Origin: Agreia sp. VKM Ac-1783
Lineage (GTDB): Bacteria > Actinomycetota > Actinomycetes > Actinomycetales > Microbacteriaceae
NCBI RefSeq assembly: GCF_900177765.1
Contig: NZ_FXWI01000002.1
Location: 1-64,000 of the forward strand
Length of the DNA: 64,000 nucleotides
Reading direction: 5' to 3'
In this document: in pieces, positions 36,814-44,403 of the stretch
Position numbering within the stretch: the stretch's first letter is position 1
Layout: every line of letters begins with the position of its first letter
Notes under the pieces: generated by a model
The model's database searches: none
Told to the model about the DNA's origin: nothing
Seen by the model: the letters and a program-made list of their open reading frames with translations, nothing else
Translations under genes and position numbers: made by a program

Positions 36814-37688
36814 TGGCCATCGCCGCACCCGTCGCATCCCGACCCCGCCCTCGCCGGCGCGTCTCGGAACAGAGCAGGCGTTCGAGCCTGGTCTCATACT
36901 TCGTCGCCCTCGTTCTGATCGGACTGATGCTGGCGCCCGTGGCCTACATCATCCTCGGTGGCTTCCGCTCGAACTCGGAGATCACGGTCGATCCATCAGG
37001 GTTCCCCCAAGCTTGGGCGTGGTCGAACTTCGGCGACGTGCTCGCCAGCGGATCATTCTGGACCCAGGTGCTCAACTCCACTGTCGCCGCCGTCTGCACC
37101 ACGGTGTTCGTCGTGGCACTCGGACTCATGGCCGCTTACGGACTGTCACGCTATGCGTTTCGGGGGAGAGCGGCCGTGTACGCGCTGTTCACCGCCGGCC
37201 TCATGTTTCCGCTCACCGTCGCCATCACGCCGCTGTACATCCTGGTGCGCAACCTCGGCCTGACGAATTCCCTCGCGGGCGTCGTCATCCCGCAGATCGC
37301 TTTCGCGCTTCCCCTGACGATCATCGTGCTGGTGCCATTTCTCGCTGCCATTCCGAACGAGCTCCAGGAGGCAGCCGCGATCGACGGTCTCGGCAGACTG
37401 GGCTTCTTCTTCCGAATGGTTCTGCGCCTTTCGCTACCCGGTGTCATCACGGTGGGAATCCTGGCGTTCATCGGGAGCTGGAACGCCTACCTGCTGCCGC
37501 TGTTCATCCTGAACGGTGAGGCGTCGTACACGCTGCCGCTCGGCACGCAGGCATTCGCCTCGCAGTACGCGGTCGACACGGCCAAGGTGCTCGCGTTCAC
37601 CTCGTTGTCGATGATTCCCGCGCTGATCTTCTTCAGTCTTTTCGAGCGCCGCATCGTCGGCGGACTCACCGGCGCGGTCAAGGGCTGA
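36813..37688 (+). CDS. Sugar ABC transporter permease (MalG/UgpE type)
   Basis: 291-aa second CUT1 permease with six predicted helices. The EAA motif is LQEAAAIDGLGRLGFFFRMV, and the C-terminal SMIPALIFFSLFERRIVGGL with TGAVKG is characteristic of MalG-like subunits. It pairs with the preceding permease. Four bases separate it from the GH3 gene. Confidence 0.93.
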   Translation: MAIAAPVASRPRPRRRVSEQSRRSSLVSYFVALVLIGLMLAPVAYIILGGFRSNSEITVDPSGFPQAWAWSNFGDVLASGSFWTQVLNSTVAAVCTTVFVVALGLMAAYGLSRYAFRGRAAVYALFTAGLMFPLTVAITPLYILVRNLGLTNSLAGVVIPQIAFALPLTIIVLVPFLAAIPNELQEAAAIDGLGRLGFFFRMVLRLSLPGVITVGILAFIGSWNAYLLPLFILNGEASYTLPLGTQAFASQYAVDTAKVLAFTSLSMIPALIFFSLFERRIVGGLTGAVKG

Positions 37689-37692
37689 GGGC

Positions 37693-40002
37693 ATGAGCAT
37701 AGAACACGTGGAGTTGGCCGCTGCCGCTCCCGAGGTATCGAGCCGCGTGCTCGAGCTGCTGTCGCAGATGACGCTCGACGAGAAACTCGCGCAATTGGTG
37801 GGATTCTGGGTCGACCAGGGCGACGAGGTCGTCGCTCCGATGGCTGGCGAGATGGCATCGTCGGCCAGATACGAGGATGCGACGGCACACGGACTCGGGC
37901 ATCTCACCCGGGTCTACGGAACGCGTCCCGTCGACCCCGCGGAGCGCGCGTCGTGGTTGTGGTCCGAACAGCGCCGGCTGCAGGCCGAGACGAGGCTCGG
38001 CATCCCGGCTCTGGTGCACGAGGAGTGCCTCACAGGCCTCGCCGCCTGGAAGGCGGCCACCTTTCCCACGCCCTTGGCCTGGGGTGCGGCTTTCGATCCG
38101 CAGCTCGTCGAACGCATGGCTAACGCAATCGGCCGCTCCATGCGCGAACTCGGGGTGCATCAGGGGCTGGCTCCGGTGCTCGACGTCATTCGAGACCCGC
38201 GGTGGGGGCGCGTCGACGAGTGCATCGCCGAAGATCCCTACGTCGTCGGCACGATCGGCACGGCGTATGTGAGAGGTCTTCAGGGCGCCGGGGTGCACGC
38301 GACGCTCAAGCATTTCGTGGGCTACTCCGCCTCTCAGTCGGGTCGCAACCATGCGCCGGTGCACGTGGGCCGGCGCGAGCTCGAAGACGTGTTTCTGCCT
38401 CCCTTCGAGATGGCCTTGCGCTCGGGCGGTGTGCGCAGCGTGATGAACTCCTACGCCGAGATCGACGGCGTGCCGGTCGCGGCGACCGCGGACTACTTGA
38501 CGGGCATCCTGCACGATCGCTGGGGTTTCGACGGCGTCGTGGTCTCGGACTACTTCGCCGTCGCCTTCCTCGAGACGATGCATGCCGTTGCCGAGGACAA
38601 GGGCCACGCGGCCCACCTCGCCCTCGAGGCGGGCATCGACGTCGAACTGCCCAGTGGCGACGCCTACCTCGAACCGCTCGCCGAACGGATCCGAGACGGA
38701 CGGACGCCGGAGAGTCTCGTCGATCGCGCGGTCCTGCGCGTGCTGGCCCAGAAAGAAGAACTCGGTCTGCTCGACGCGACCTTCGACTCGCCCCCCGCAT
38801 CCATCGATCTCGACGACGCCGAGCATCGCGCGATCGCACGCGAATTGGCCGAGAAGTCGATCGTGCTTCTGTCGAACGATTCGACGCTGCCCCTCGGTGC
38901 CCCTGCGAGGATCGCCCTGATCGGCCCGAACGCCGACAGCGCGGAGGCCTTGATGGGGTGCTACTCGTTCGCCAACCATGTTCTCGCTCACCACCCCGGC
39001 GTGCCTCTCGGATTCGAGATCCCGACCGTGGCCGAGGAGCTTCGCGCTCGGTATCCCGACGCCCGGATAGAGCGTCACGAGGGCTGTGCCGTGGAGGGCG
39101 ATGATCGCTCGGGTATCGCGTCCGCCGTGGAGTCCGCTCGGTCGAGCGACGTCGCCATCGTGGTCGTGGGGGATCGTGCCGGACTCTTCGGCCGTGGAAC
39201 CGTCGGCGAAGGCAACGATGTGGAGTCGCTCGAATTGCCGGGACTTCAGCGAGAGCTCGTCGAGGCGGTGATCGCGACAGGAACGCCCGTCGTCATGGTG
39301 GTGCTCTCGGGCCGGCCCTACGCGATCGGATGGGCACTCGACGGCGACGGCGCGGCCGCTGCCGTGGTGCAGTCCTTCTTTCCGGGGGAGGAGGGCGGCG
39401 CGGCAATCGTCGAGATCCTCGCGGGCGACGCGAATCCGTCGGGCCACCTGCCGGTCTCGCTCCCGCGTTCCGCCGGCGCGCAACCATACAGCTACCTGCA
39501 TCCGCTCCTCGGCGGGCCGAACGACGTGACCAGTTCAGACAGCACACCCGTGCGAGCGTTCGGGTTCGGGCTGGGCTACACGACGTTCGACCGGACCGAG
39601 CTGCGGGTCGACGAGGACGCGCCGACGAATGGCGTCGTTCGGGCGAGCGTGCTCGTTCGCAATACGGGGCGGCGCGCAGGGAGTGATCTCGTGCAGCTCT
39701 ACGGGCACGACGTGGTCGCAAGCGTCACCCGTCCCGTCGCGCAATTGCTCGGCTACGTCCGAGTCGACCTCGAGCCAGGAGAGGAGGCGCGAGTGGCGTT
39801 CGATGTTCCCTCAGCGCGGCTCGGGTTCACCAATCGCGACTTCGTTCGGGTCGTCGAGCCCGGTGACGTCGAGCTGTGGGTCGGAGGATCGTGTGCGCAC
39901 AAGCAGACCACGGCGTCGGTGCGGCTGACCGGGGGCGACTATCTGTTCGGTTCGGATGCGCCGGCCGTGACGACAGCGACGATCACGCGCGATCGATCAT
40001 AA
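37693..40002 (+). CDS. Glycoside hydrolase family 3 beta-glucosidase/beta-xylosidase
   Basis: 769-aa intracellular GH3 enzyme with no signal peptide. The (beta/alpha)8 domain contains the KHFVGYSASQSGRNHAP substrate segment and the nucleophile Asp286 in GFDGVVVSDYF. The alpha/beta sandwich domain follows (ALIGPNADSAEALMGCYS). The C-terminus is fibronectin-III-like (VLVRNTGRRAGSDLVQLY). It hydrolyses imported beta-linked oligosaccharides from the non-reducing end; glucose versus xylose specificity is not decidable here. The stop codon lies within the first copy of a 20-bp tandem repeat. Confidence 0.92.
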   Translation: MSIEHVELAAAAPEVSSRVLELLSQMTLDEKLAQLVGFWVDQGDEVVAPMAGEMASSARYEDATAHGLGHLTRVYGTRPVDPAERASWLWSEQRRLQAETRLGIPALVHEECLTGLAAWKAATFPTPLAWGAAFDPQLVERMANAIGRSMRELGVHQGLAPVLDVIRDPRWGRVDECIAEDPYVVGTIGTAYVRGLQGAGVHATLKHFVGYSASQSGRNHAPVHVGRRELEDVFLPPFEMALRSGGVRSVMNSYAEIDGVPVAATADYLTGILHDRWGFDGVVVSDYFAVAFLETMHAVAEDKGHAAHLALEAGIDVELPSGDAYLEPLAERIRDGRTPESLVDRAVLRVLAQKEELGLLDATFDSPPASIDLDDAEHRAIARELAEKSIVLLSNDSTLPLGAPARIALIGPNADSAEALMGCYSFANHVLAHHPGVPLGFEIPTVAEELRARYPDARIERHEGCAVEGDDRSGIASAVESARSSDVAIVVVGDRAGLFGRGTVGEGNDVESLELPGLQRELVEAVIATGTPVVMVVLSGRPYAIGWALDGDGAAAAVVQSFFPGEEGGAAIVEILAGDANPSGHLPVSLPRSAGAQPYSYLHPLLGGPNDVTSSDSTPVRAFGFGLGYTTFDRTELRVDEDAPTNGVVRASVLVRNTGRRAGSDLVQLYGHDVVASVTRPVAQLLGYVRVDLEPGEEARVAFDVPSARLGFTNRDFVRVVEPGDVELWVGGSCAHKQTTASVRLTGGDYLFGSDAPAVTTATITRDRS

Positions 40003-40050
40003 CGACGCGGGATTGATCATGACGACGCGCGATCGATCATGACGACGCGG
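39985..40050 (+). repeat. Three 20-bp tandem repeats at the 3' end of the GH3 gene
   Basis: The unit ACGCGCGATCGATCATAACG occurs at 39985-40004, 40005-40024 and 40025-40044 with one to three changes per copy, and a six-base partial copy follows. The first copy contains the GH3 stop codon. The array ends at the stop of the convergent downstream gene. Copies are contiguous, so this is not CRISPR. Confidence 0.9.
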
Positions 40051-40051
40051 G

Positions 40052-40648
40052 TCAGCCATGTGCCGCGAGGTGCTGGCTGACCCAGAGGCTGTCCGCGTTC
40101 CAGGGGTCGTCGACCCCAGCGCGCAGCAATTCGATGAGCGCGAGCAGTTCGTCGTTGGTATCGAACCACTCGCCCCGACCGATGCGGTGCGCGGCGAACT
40201 GCGCGTGTCGTCGCTGCTCGAGCGTGCGGTTGCCTCGCTCGAACGCCAGGAGGTCGTCGAAGCTGAGCTGGGCGAGGCGGGCGCGCGGGTTGGCCGACGT
40301 TCCGATCTTGATGCGGTCGCCCGCCCGAAGGTAGTACACGACGTCGAGGCGAGTGGATGCGACGATCCCGTCGGGCAGGTCGCCCACCTTCCATTCGCAC
40401 ACGGCACACAGCCAACCCGACGGATAGCGCACACCCAGGCGAGAGCCGCACGCCAGGCAGGGAGACGGGAGCACATCGGTGACCCCGACGTCTCGAGCAA
40501 CCCAGTCGTAGGCGGCGAGGTGGTGTCGGAGGCACAGGTTCAGCTCGGTTCCCGGAGGAACGGGGGCGCCGCACGCTCCGAGAGGCCCCATGAGACCGCA
40601 TGACAGCTCGCCCGGTGACAGTGTCGACGGGTGAGGAGGCTCGCTCAT
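40052..40648 (-). CDS. T5orf172/GIY-YIG-like domain protein with Cys-rich N-terminus
   Basis: 198-aa protein. The C-terminal half reads VVYYLRAGDRIKIGTSANPRAR, then DLLAFERGNRTLEQRRHAQF and GRGEWFDTNDELLALI, the pattern of the T5orf172/MUG113 branch of the GIY-YIG superfamily. The N-terminal half contains paired cysteines (CLACG, CAVCE) and further Cys/His pairs that could bind zinc. It is probably a DNA-binding or nuclease-like protein of unknown role. The ATG at 40648 is preferred to a GTG two codons upstream. It is divergent from the ECF S-component gene. Confidence 0.7.
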   Translation of the reverse strand: MSEPPHPSTLSPGELSCGLMGPLGACGAPVPPGTELNLCLRHHLAAYDWVARDVGVTDVLPSPCLACGSRLGVRYPSGWLCAVCEWKVGDLPDGIVASTRLDVVYYLRAGDRIKIGTSANPRARLAQLSFDDLLAFERGNRTLEQRRHAQFAAHRIGRGEWFDTNDELLALIELLRAGVDDPWNADSLWVSQHLAAHG

Positions 40649-40687
40649 GGCCACACGGTATCGCGTACCGCCGACAATCCGGCTAAG

Positions 40688-40701
40688 TTAGGGGAGCCTA
40701 A
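40688..40701. promoter_or_regulatory. Iron-box-like site (DtxR/IdeR type)
   Basis: TTAGGGGAGCCTAA is an inverted repeat of TTAGG/CCTAA. Extended to 19 bases it matches 13 positions of the actinobacterial DtxR/IdeR consensus (TTAGGTTAGSCTAACCTAA). It lies 39 bp before the ECF S-component start, in the divergent promoter region. Confidence 0.5.
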
Positions 40702-40740
40702 GTCGAGCCTCGACGCGGCACGATCGGAGAAGACGACACG

Positions 40741-41310
40741 ATGAAACGAGCCTCGACCGCTTACCTCCTGACCTGCGCCGTTCTGGGCGTCGCGGGCGGA
40801 CTGCTCCTCGCTCCAGCCAACTGGCTCTCGACAGCGCTCTACGCCTCCGTGCCATTCTTCTCGGTCGCCATCGCCGGCCTCTGGTTGCTGCCGGCTGTCA
40901 TCGCTCTCCGTTTGATCCAGCGCCCTGGCGCGGGTCTGCTGGTGGGCATCATCTCTGGCCTGGTACTCGCCCCCTTCTCTGGCTACGGATTCGCGACGGT
41001 CGCAACGAACGTCTGGTGGGCATTCTTCGCCGAGGTCGCCTTCCTCCTCGTGGGCTATCGCTTCTGGACGATCTGGCAGCACTACGCAGGCGCCGTCGTC
41101 GTCGGCGTGGCGTATCCGATTCTGGCTCGCCAGTCCTTCAACCTCGATGCTTATCCTCTGGGGGTGCAGATCGCCTTCTTCGCGCTGACCCTGGCGAGCT
41201 GCGTCGCCGGCACCGCAGGAGGAATCGGGATCGCAGCAGCCCTTCGTCGTGCGGGCGTCGGAGCGGCGGCCCGCCGACGCCCGGCCCGGGTCACGGCCGA
41301 GCCCGCCTAA
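40741..41310 (+). CDS. ECF transporter S component, YkoE-like
   Basis: 189-aa membrane protein with five to six hydrophobic helices and a basic C-terminal tail. The sequence organisation (start MKRASTAYLLTCAVLG, ANWLSTALYASVP, LIQRPGAGLLVGIISGLV) resembles the YkoE group of energy-coupling-factor substrate-binding subunits, linked to thiamin or its hydroxymethylpyrimidine part. No EcfA or EcfT genes are adjacent, so it would depend on a shared module elsewhere. The iron-box-like site upstream suggests metal-linked expression, which would be unusual for a vitamin carrier. Substrate unknown. Confidence 0.7.
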   Translation: MKRASTAYLLTCAVLGVAGGLLLAPANWLSTALYASVPFFSVAIAGLWLLPAVIALRLIQRPGAGLLVGIISGLVLAPFSGYGFATVATNVWWAFFAEVAFLLVGYRFWTIWQHYAGAVVVGVAYPILARQSFNLDAYPLGVQIAFFALTLASCVAGTAGGIGIAAALRRAGVGAAARRRPARVTAEPA

Positions 41311-41323
41311 CTGTCGGGGCACG

Positions 41324-41369
41324 AAAATGCCCGACGCCCCTCCCGATCGTGCGGAGGGGCGTCGGGCAT
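41324..41369 (-). terminator. Terminator of the alcohol dehydrogenase gene
   Basis: A perfect 17-bp stem (41327-41343 with 41353-41369, arms ATGCCCGACGCCCCTCC and complement) has a 9-nt loop. Read on the minus strand it is followed by TTTTCG, 24 nt after the dehydrogenase stop. It may also stop transcripts from the S-component gene. Confidence 0.85.
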
Positions 41370-41392
41370 CGGTCAGTCGCCGGTCGTATCGA

Positions 41393-42436
41393 TCAGGCCA
41401 GCGTCGCCACATCGATCACGAAGCGGTAGCGCACGTCTGACGCCAGTACGCGCTCGTACGCCTCATTGATGTCGTCGGCGGCGACGAGCTCGGTCTCGGG
41501 TGCGATGCCGTGCTCGGCACAGAAGTCGAGCATCTCCTGGGTCTCGCGGATGCTGCCGATGCCAGAACCCGCGAACGAGCGCCGGTTGCCGAACAGGCTG
41601 AAGACCTGAACGGGCAGCGGCTCGGGCGGTGCTCCGACGCTCACGAGCGTTCCGTCGAGACGAAGCAGCGAGAGGTAGGCGTTGATGTCGATCTTCGCGC
41701 TGACCGAGTTGACGATGAGGTCGAAGGTGTTCTTGAGCTTGTCGAAGGTCTCGGGGTCGCTCGTGGCGTAGTAGTGATCTGCGCCGAGACGCAGGCCGTC
41801 CTCCTGCTTGCTGAGGCTCTGAGACAGCACGGTGACCTCGGCACCCATGGCGTGCGCGATCTTCACGGCCATATGACCGAGTCCGCCCATGCCGACAACG
41901 GCGACCCGCGATCCGGGGCCGACCTTCCAGTGGGCGAGGGGCGAGTAGGTCGTGACGCCGGCGCAGAGCAGCGGCGCGGCCTTGTCGAACGGGATGGATT
42001 CGGGCACGCGCAAGACGAAGTCCTCGACGACCACGATGTGCGTGGAATAGCCACCCTGGGTGATGGTGCCGTCACGATCGACGGAGGCGTACGTGCCCGT
42101 GTTTCCGTTGAGGCAGTACTGCTCTTCGCCGGCGAGGCAGTTCTCGCATTCGCGGCACGAGTTGACCATGCAGCCCACGCCGACGCGGTCGCCGACCTTG
42201 TGCAGGGTCACCTCGGACCCGACCTCGGTGACGGTTCCGACGATCTCGTGACCGACGACCTGCGGGTAGGCGATGTCGCCCCATTCGCCGCGCACGGTGT
42301 GGATGTCGGAGTGGCAGATGCCCGAGTAGGCGATCTCGATCAAGACGTCTTTGGCGCCGACATCTCGGCGCTCGATGGTGGTTCGGGAGAGGGGCTCGCT
42401 GGCGGAGGTCGCGGCGAACGCGTTCACTGTAGGCAT
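41393..42436 (-). CDS. Zinc-dependent alcohol dehydrogenase, NAD(P)-linked
   Basis: 347-aa MDR-family dehydrogenase (YahK/cinnamyl-alcohol type). Catalytic zinc ligands: Cys41 (GICHSD) and His63-Glu64 (GHE). Structural zinc: Cys94, Cys97, Cys100, Cys108 (CRECENC...C). The Rossmann motif [15 protein letters not shown] binds the cofactor. The family reduces or oxidises a broad range of aldehydes and alcohols, usually with NADP(H). It is a single gene with its own terminator. Confidence 0.92.
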   Translation of the reverse strand: MPTVNAFAATSASEPLSRTTIERRDVGAKDVLIEIAYSGICHSDIHTVRGEWGDIAYPQVVGHEIVGTVTEVGSEVTLHKVGDRVGVGCMVNSCRECENCLAGEEQYCLNGNTGTYASVDRDGTITQGGYSTHIVVVEDFVLRVPESIPFDKAAPLLCAGVTTYSPLAHWKVGPGSRVAVVGMGGLGHMAVKIAHAMGAEVTVLSQSLSKQEDGLRLGADHYYATSDPETFDKLKNTFDLIVNSVSAKIDINAYLSLLRLDGTLVSVGAPPEPLPVQVFSLFGNRRSFAGSGIGSIRETQEMLDFCAEHGIAPETELVAADDINEAYERVLASDVRYRFVIDVATLA

Positions 42437-42522
42437 ACTCGATTATCTCCCGCCTACCTGATGCTCCGGTCGCTGACGAGACTGTGCTAGCTGCTCGACG
42501 GTGTCGTCGTGGGACCGTCGGC

Positions 42523-43035
42523 TCATCCCTCGAAGCGGGCCAGCCAAGTCGTCAGAAGCGTCTCGAGCTGCTCTGTCTGCTGCAGGGTGAGGCCGTCGAG
42601 CAACTCTCTCTCGTTCTGCATGTGGTCGGTGAACGCGGCGTCGATCAACGCACGCCCTTTCTCGGTGAGCGCGACGACGCGCGATCGGCTGTCGTTCTCG
42701 TCAACGCGTCGCACGACGAGCCCGGAGCGTTCCAAGCGGTCGACCCGTTTGCTGATCGCCCCGGTGGTGACCATGGTGTGCGCCGCGAGCTCCCCGGGCA
42801 CCCGTTCGTAGGGATGCCCCGCCCGGCGAAGGGCGGCGAGTACATCGAATTCGCCTTCCCCCAGGCCGTGCTTCGCGTAGACCTCGAGGATGGAGTCGGT
42901 CAGATGCATACTCACGCGGTGCAGTCGGCCGATGACGCCCTGCGGACGTACGTCGACGTCTGGCCGCTCGCGCGCCCACTCCTGTTGGATGCGTGCCACA
43001 TGGTCGGGGGTCGCGGCCTGTAGTTCGTCTGCCAT
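42523..43035 (-). CDS. MarR family transcriptional regulator
   Basis: 170-aa winged-helix regulator. The DNA-binding core reads EGEFDVLAALRRAGHPY, MVTTGAISKRVDRLERSGLV and the wing RRVDENDSRSRVVALTEKG with the conserved D-R-R-like tip. It is divergent from an EamA transporter gene, with a large nested palindrome between the two starts. The likely role is repression of itself and the exporter unit, relieved by a small-molecule ligand. Confidence 0.93.
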   Translation of the reverse strand: MADELQAATPDHVARIQQEWARERPDVDVRPQGVIGRLHRVSMHLTDSILEVYAKHGLGEGEFDVLAALRRAGHPYERVPGELAAHTMVTTGAISKRVDRLERSGLVVRRVDENDSRSRVVALTEKGRALIDAAFTDHMQNERELLDGLTLQQTEQLETLLTTWLARFEG

Positions 43036-43049
43036 GGCTCCATATTACC

Positions 43050-43080
43050 TTCCATGGAAGATAAACTATCTTCCATGGAA
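43050..43080. promoter_or_regulatory. Nested palindromic MarR operator
   Basis: TTCCATGGAAGATA (43050-43063) and its exact reverse complement (43067-43080) flank AAC. Each arm also contains the perfect palindrome TTCCATGGAA. The element covers the space between the divergent marR and EamA starts, and a TAATAT on the marR strand lies beside it. Confidence 0.75.
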
Positions 43081-43986
43081 ACTAATAGCGTGATCGATGA
43101 CCGCTCTGGGGCCGGCGGGTGGGCGCTTCTCACGGCGGTCGCGCCGATCGCCTGGGGAACGACGTACTTCGTGACGCGGGAATTTCTTCCTGACGGCTAC
43201 CCGCTGTACGGAGCTCTGATTAGAGCGCTCCCGGCGGGAATCCTGCTGCTGGTTCTCGCGCGACGACGACCGCGGGGATCATGGTGGTGGAAATCTGTGG
43301 TGCTCGGCGTGCTCAATATGGGTGCGTTCTTCGTTCTGGTGTACCTGGCCGCTCAGCTCCTGCCGACGAGCATCGCATCGACGGTCATGGCCGCCGGTCC
43401 CGTCGTTATGATGCTGCTGGCGTGGGGTCTTCTCGGCTCGAGGCCGCGGGTCGCGCAGGCGATCGCGGCGGCGGTCGGCATCCTCGGGGTCGCCCTGCTG
43501 CTGCTGACCGGAACCCAGACCGTGAATGGCCTCGGTGTTGCGGCATCCGTCTCTGCGCTCATCATGTCGTCGCTCGGTTATGTGCTCGCGAAGAAGTGGG
43601 GCTCCGATGTCGACGCCCTCTCGTCGACCGCCTGGCAACTCATCGCCGCCGGGGTGATTCTCGCGCCCGTCGCGGCCGTCGTCGAGGGTGCGCCGCCGGC
43701 GATGGATGCGACGACCTGGCTCGCGTACGGCTACATCTCGATCATCGGAACGGCCGTGGCATTCGTCGCCTGGTTCACGGGCTTGCGCCACCTCGGCGCG
43801 GGAACGGTCGGACTGATCGGCCTGCTCAATCCGGTGACGGGTGTGGTGCTGGGAACGCTCGTCGCGGGGGAGTTCCTCACCCTCAAGCAGTCCGTGGGTG
43901 TGCTCGTCATCCTCATCGGGGTGATGCTCGGGCAGCCTGTTCTCTCTCGCACCTTCGTGCGACTGCGTGCTTGGATGAAGGCATGA
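43075..43986 (+). CDS. EamA/DMT family transporter
   Basis: About 303 aa with ten predicted helices in two EamA repeats (first from WALLTAVAPIAWGTTYFV, second from NGLGVAASVSALIMSSLGYV). It belongs to the drug/metabolite exporter superfamily, with amino acids, sugars or drugs as possible substrates. Three starts are possible, ATG 43054, ATG 43075 and GTG 43090. The first two lie inside the MarR operator and none has a clear ribosome-binding site, so the start is uncertain. ATGA overlap links it to the F420-type gene. Confidence 0.88.
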   Translation: METNSVIDDRSGAGGWALLTAVAPIAWGTTYFVTREFLPDGYPLYGALIRALPAGILLLVLARRRPRGSWWWKSVVLGVLNMGAFFVLVYLAAQLLPTSIASTVMAAGPVVMMLLAWGLLGSRPRVAQAIAAAVGILGVALLLLTGTQTVNGLGVAASVSALIMSSLGYVLAKKWGSDVDALSSTAWQLIAAGVILAPVAAVVEGAPPAMDATTWLAYGYISIIGTAVAFVAWFTGLRHLGAGTVGLIGLLNPVTGVVLGTLVAGEFLTLKQSVGVLVILIGVMLGQPVLSRTFVRLRAWMKA

Positions 43987-44375
43987 CAGAAATCATTCCC
44001 GCCGACTACGCGGAGTTGCTCGAGAAGCCGAACTATGGCCACCTGGGAACGGTTCGCCCCGATGACACCGTTCAGGTGAATCCGATGTGGTTCCTGCGCG
44101 ATGGAGACACCCTGAAGTTCACTCATACGACGAAGAGAGCGAAGTTCAGGAATCTCCAGCACAACCCATCGATGAGCCTGTCGGTCATCGATGCGGAGAA
44201 TCCCTTCAGGTATCTCGAGGTGCGCGGGCGGCTCATTGCCGTCGAACCAGATCCCACGGGCGAGTTCTACGTCGTCCTGGGCAAGCGCTACGGCAACGCC
44301 GAGCAGACGCCGCCGCCCGATTCGGCTGATCGTGTCATTCTCGTGATGAGCATCGAGAAGACCACGAAGCAGTAG
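43983..44375 (+). CDS. PPOX-class F420-dependent oxidoreductase family protein
   Basis: 130-aa split-barrel flavin/deazaflavin-binding protein. The pattern YGHLGTVRPDDTVQVNPMWF, then LKFTHTTKRAKFRNLQHNP and YLEVRGRLIAVEPD, is that of the Rv1155/Rv0121-type family, which mostly uses F420 or FMN. Its start overlaps the transporter stop, so it shares the MarR-controlled transcript and may modify the compound the transporter exports. The cofactor is inferred from the family. Confidence 0.88.
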   Translation: MTEIIPADYAELLEKPNYGHLGTVRPDDTVQVNPMWFLRDGDTLKFTHTTKRAKFRNLQHNPSMSLSVIDAENPFRYLEVRGRLIAVEPDPTGEFYVVLGKRYGNAEQTPPPDSADRVILVMSIEKTTKQ

Positions 44376-44403
44376 TCGCGGGCGGCGGCGCAGGCGGAGT
44401 CTG

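Noticed and set aside
39985-40050. A possible CRISPR remnant.
   Set aside because: The three 20-bp units are directly contiguous with no spacers, and no cas genes are present.
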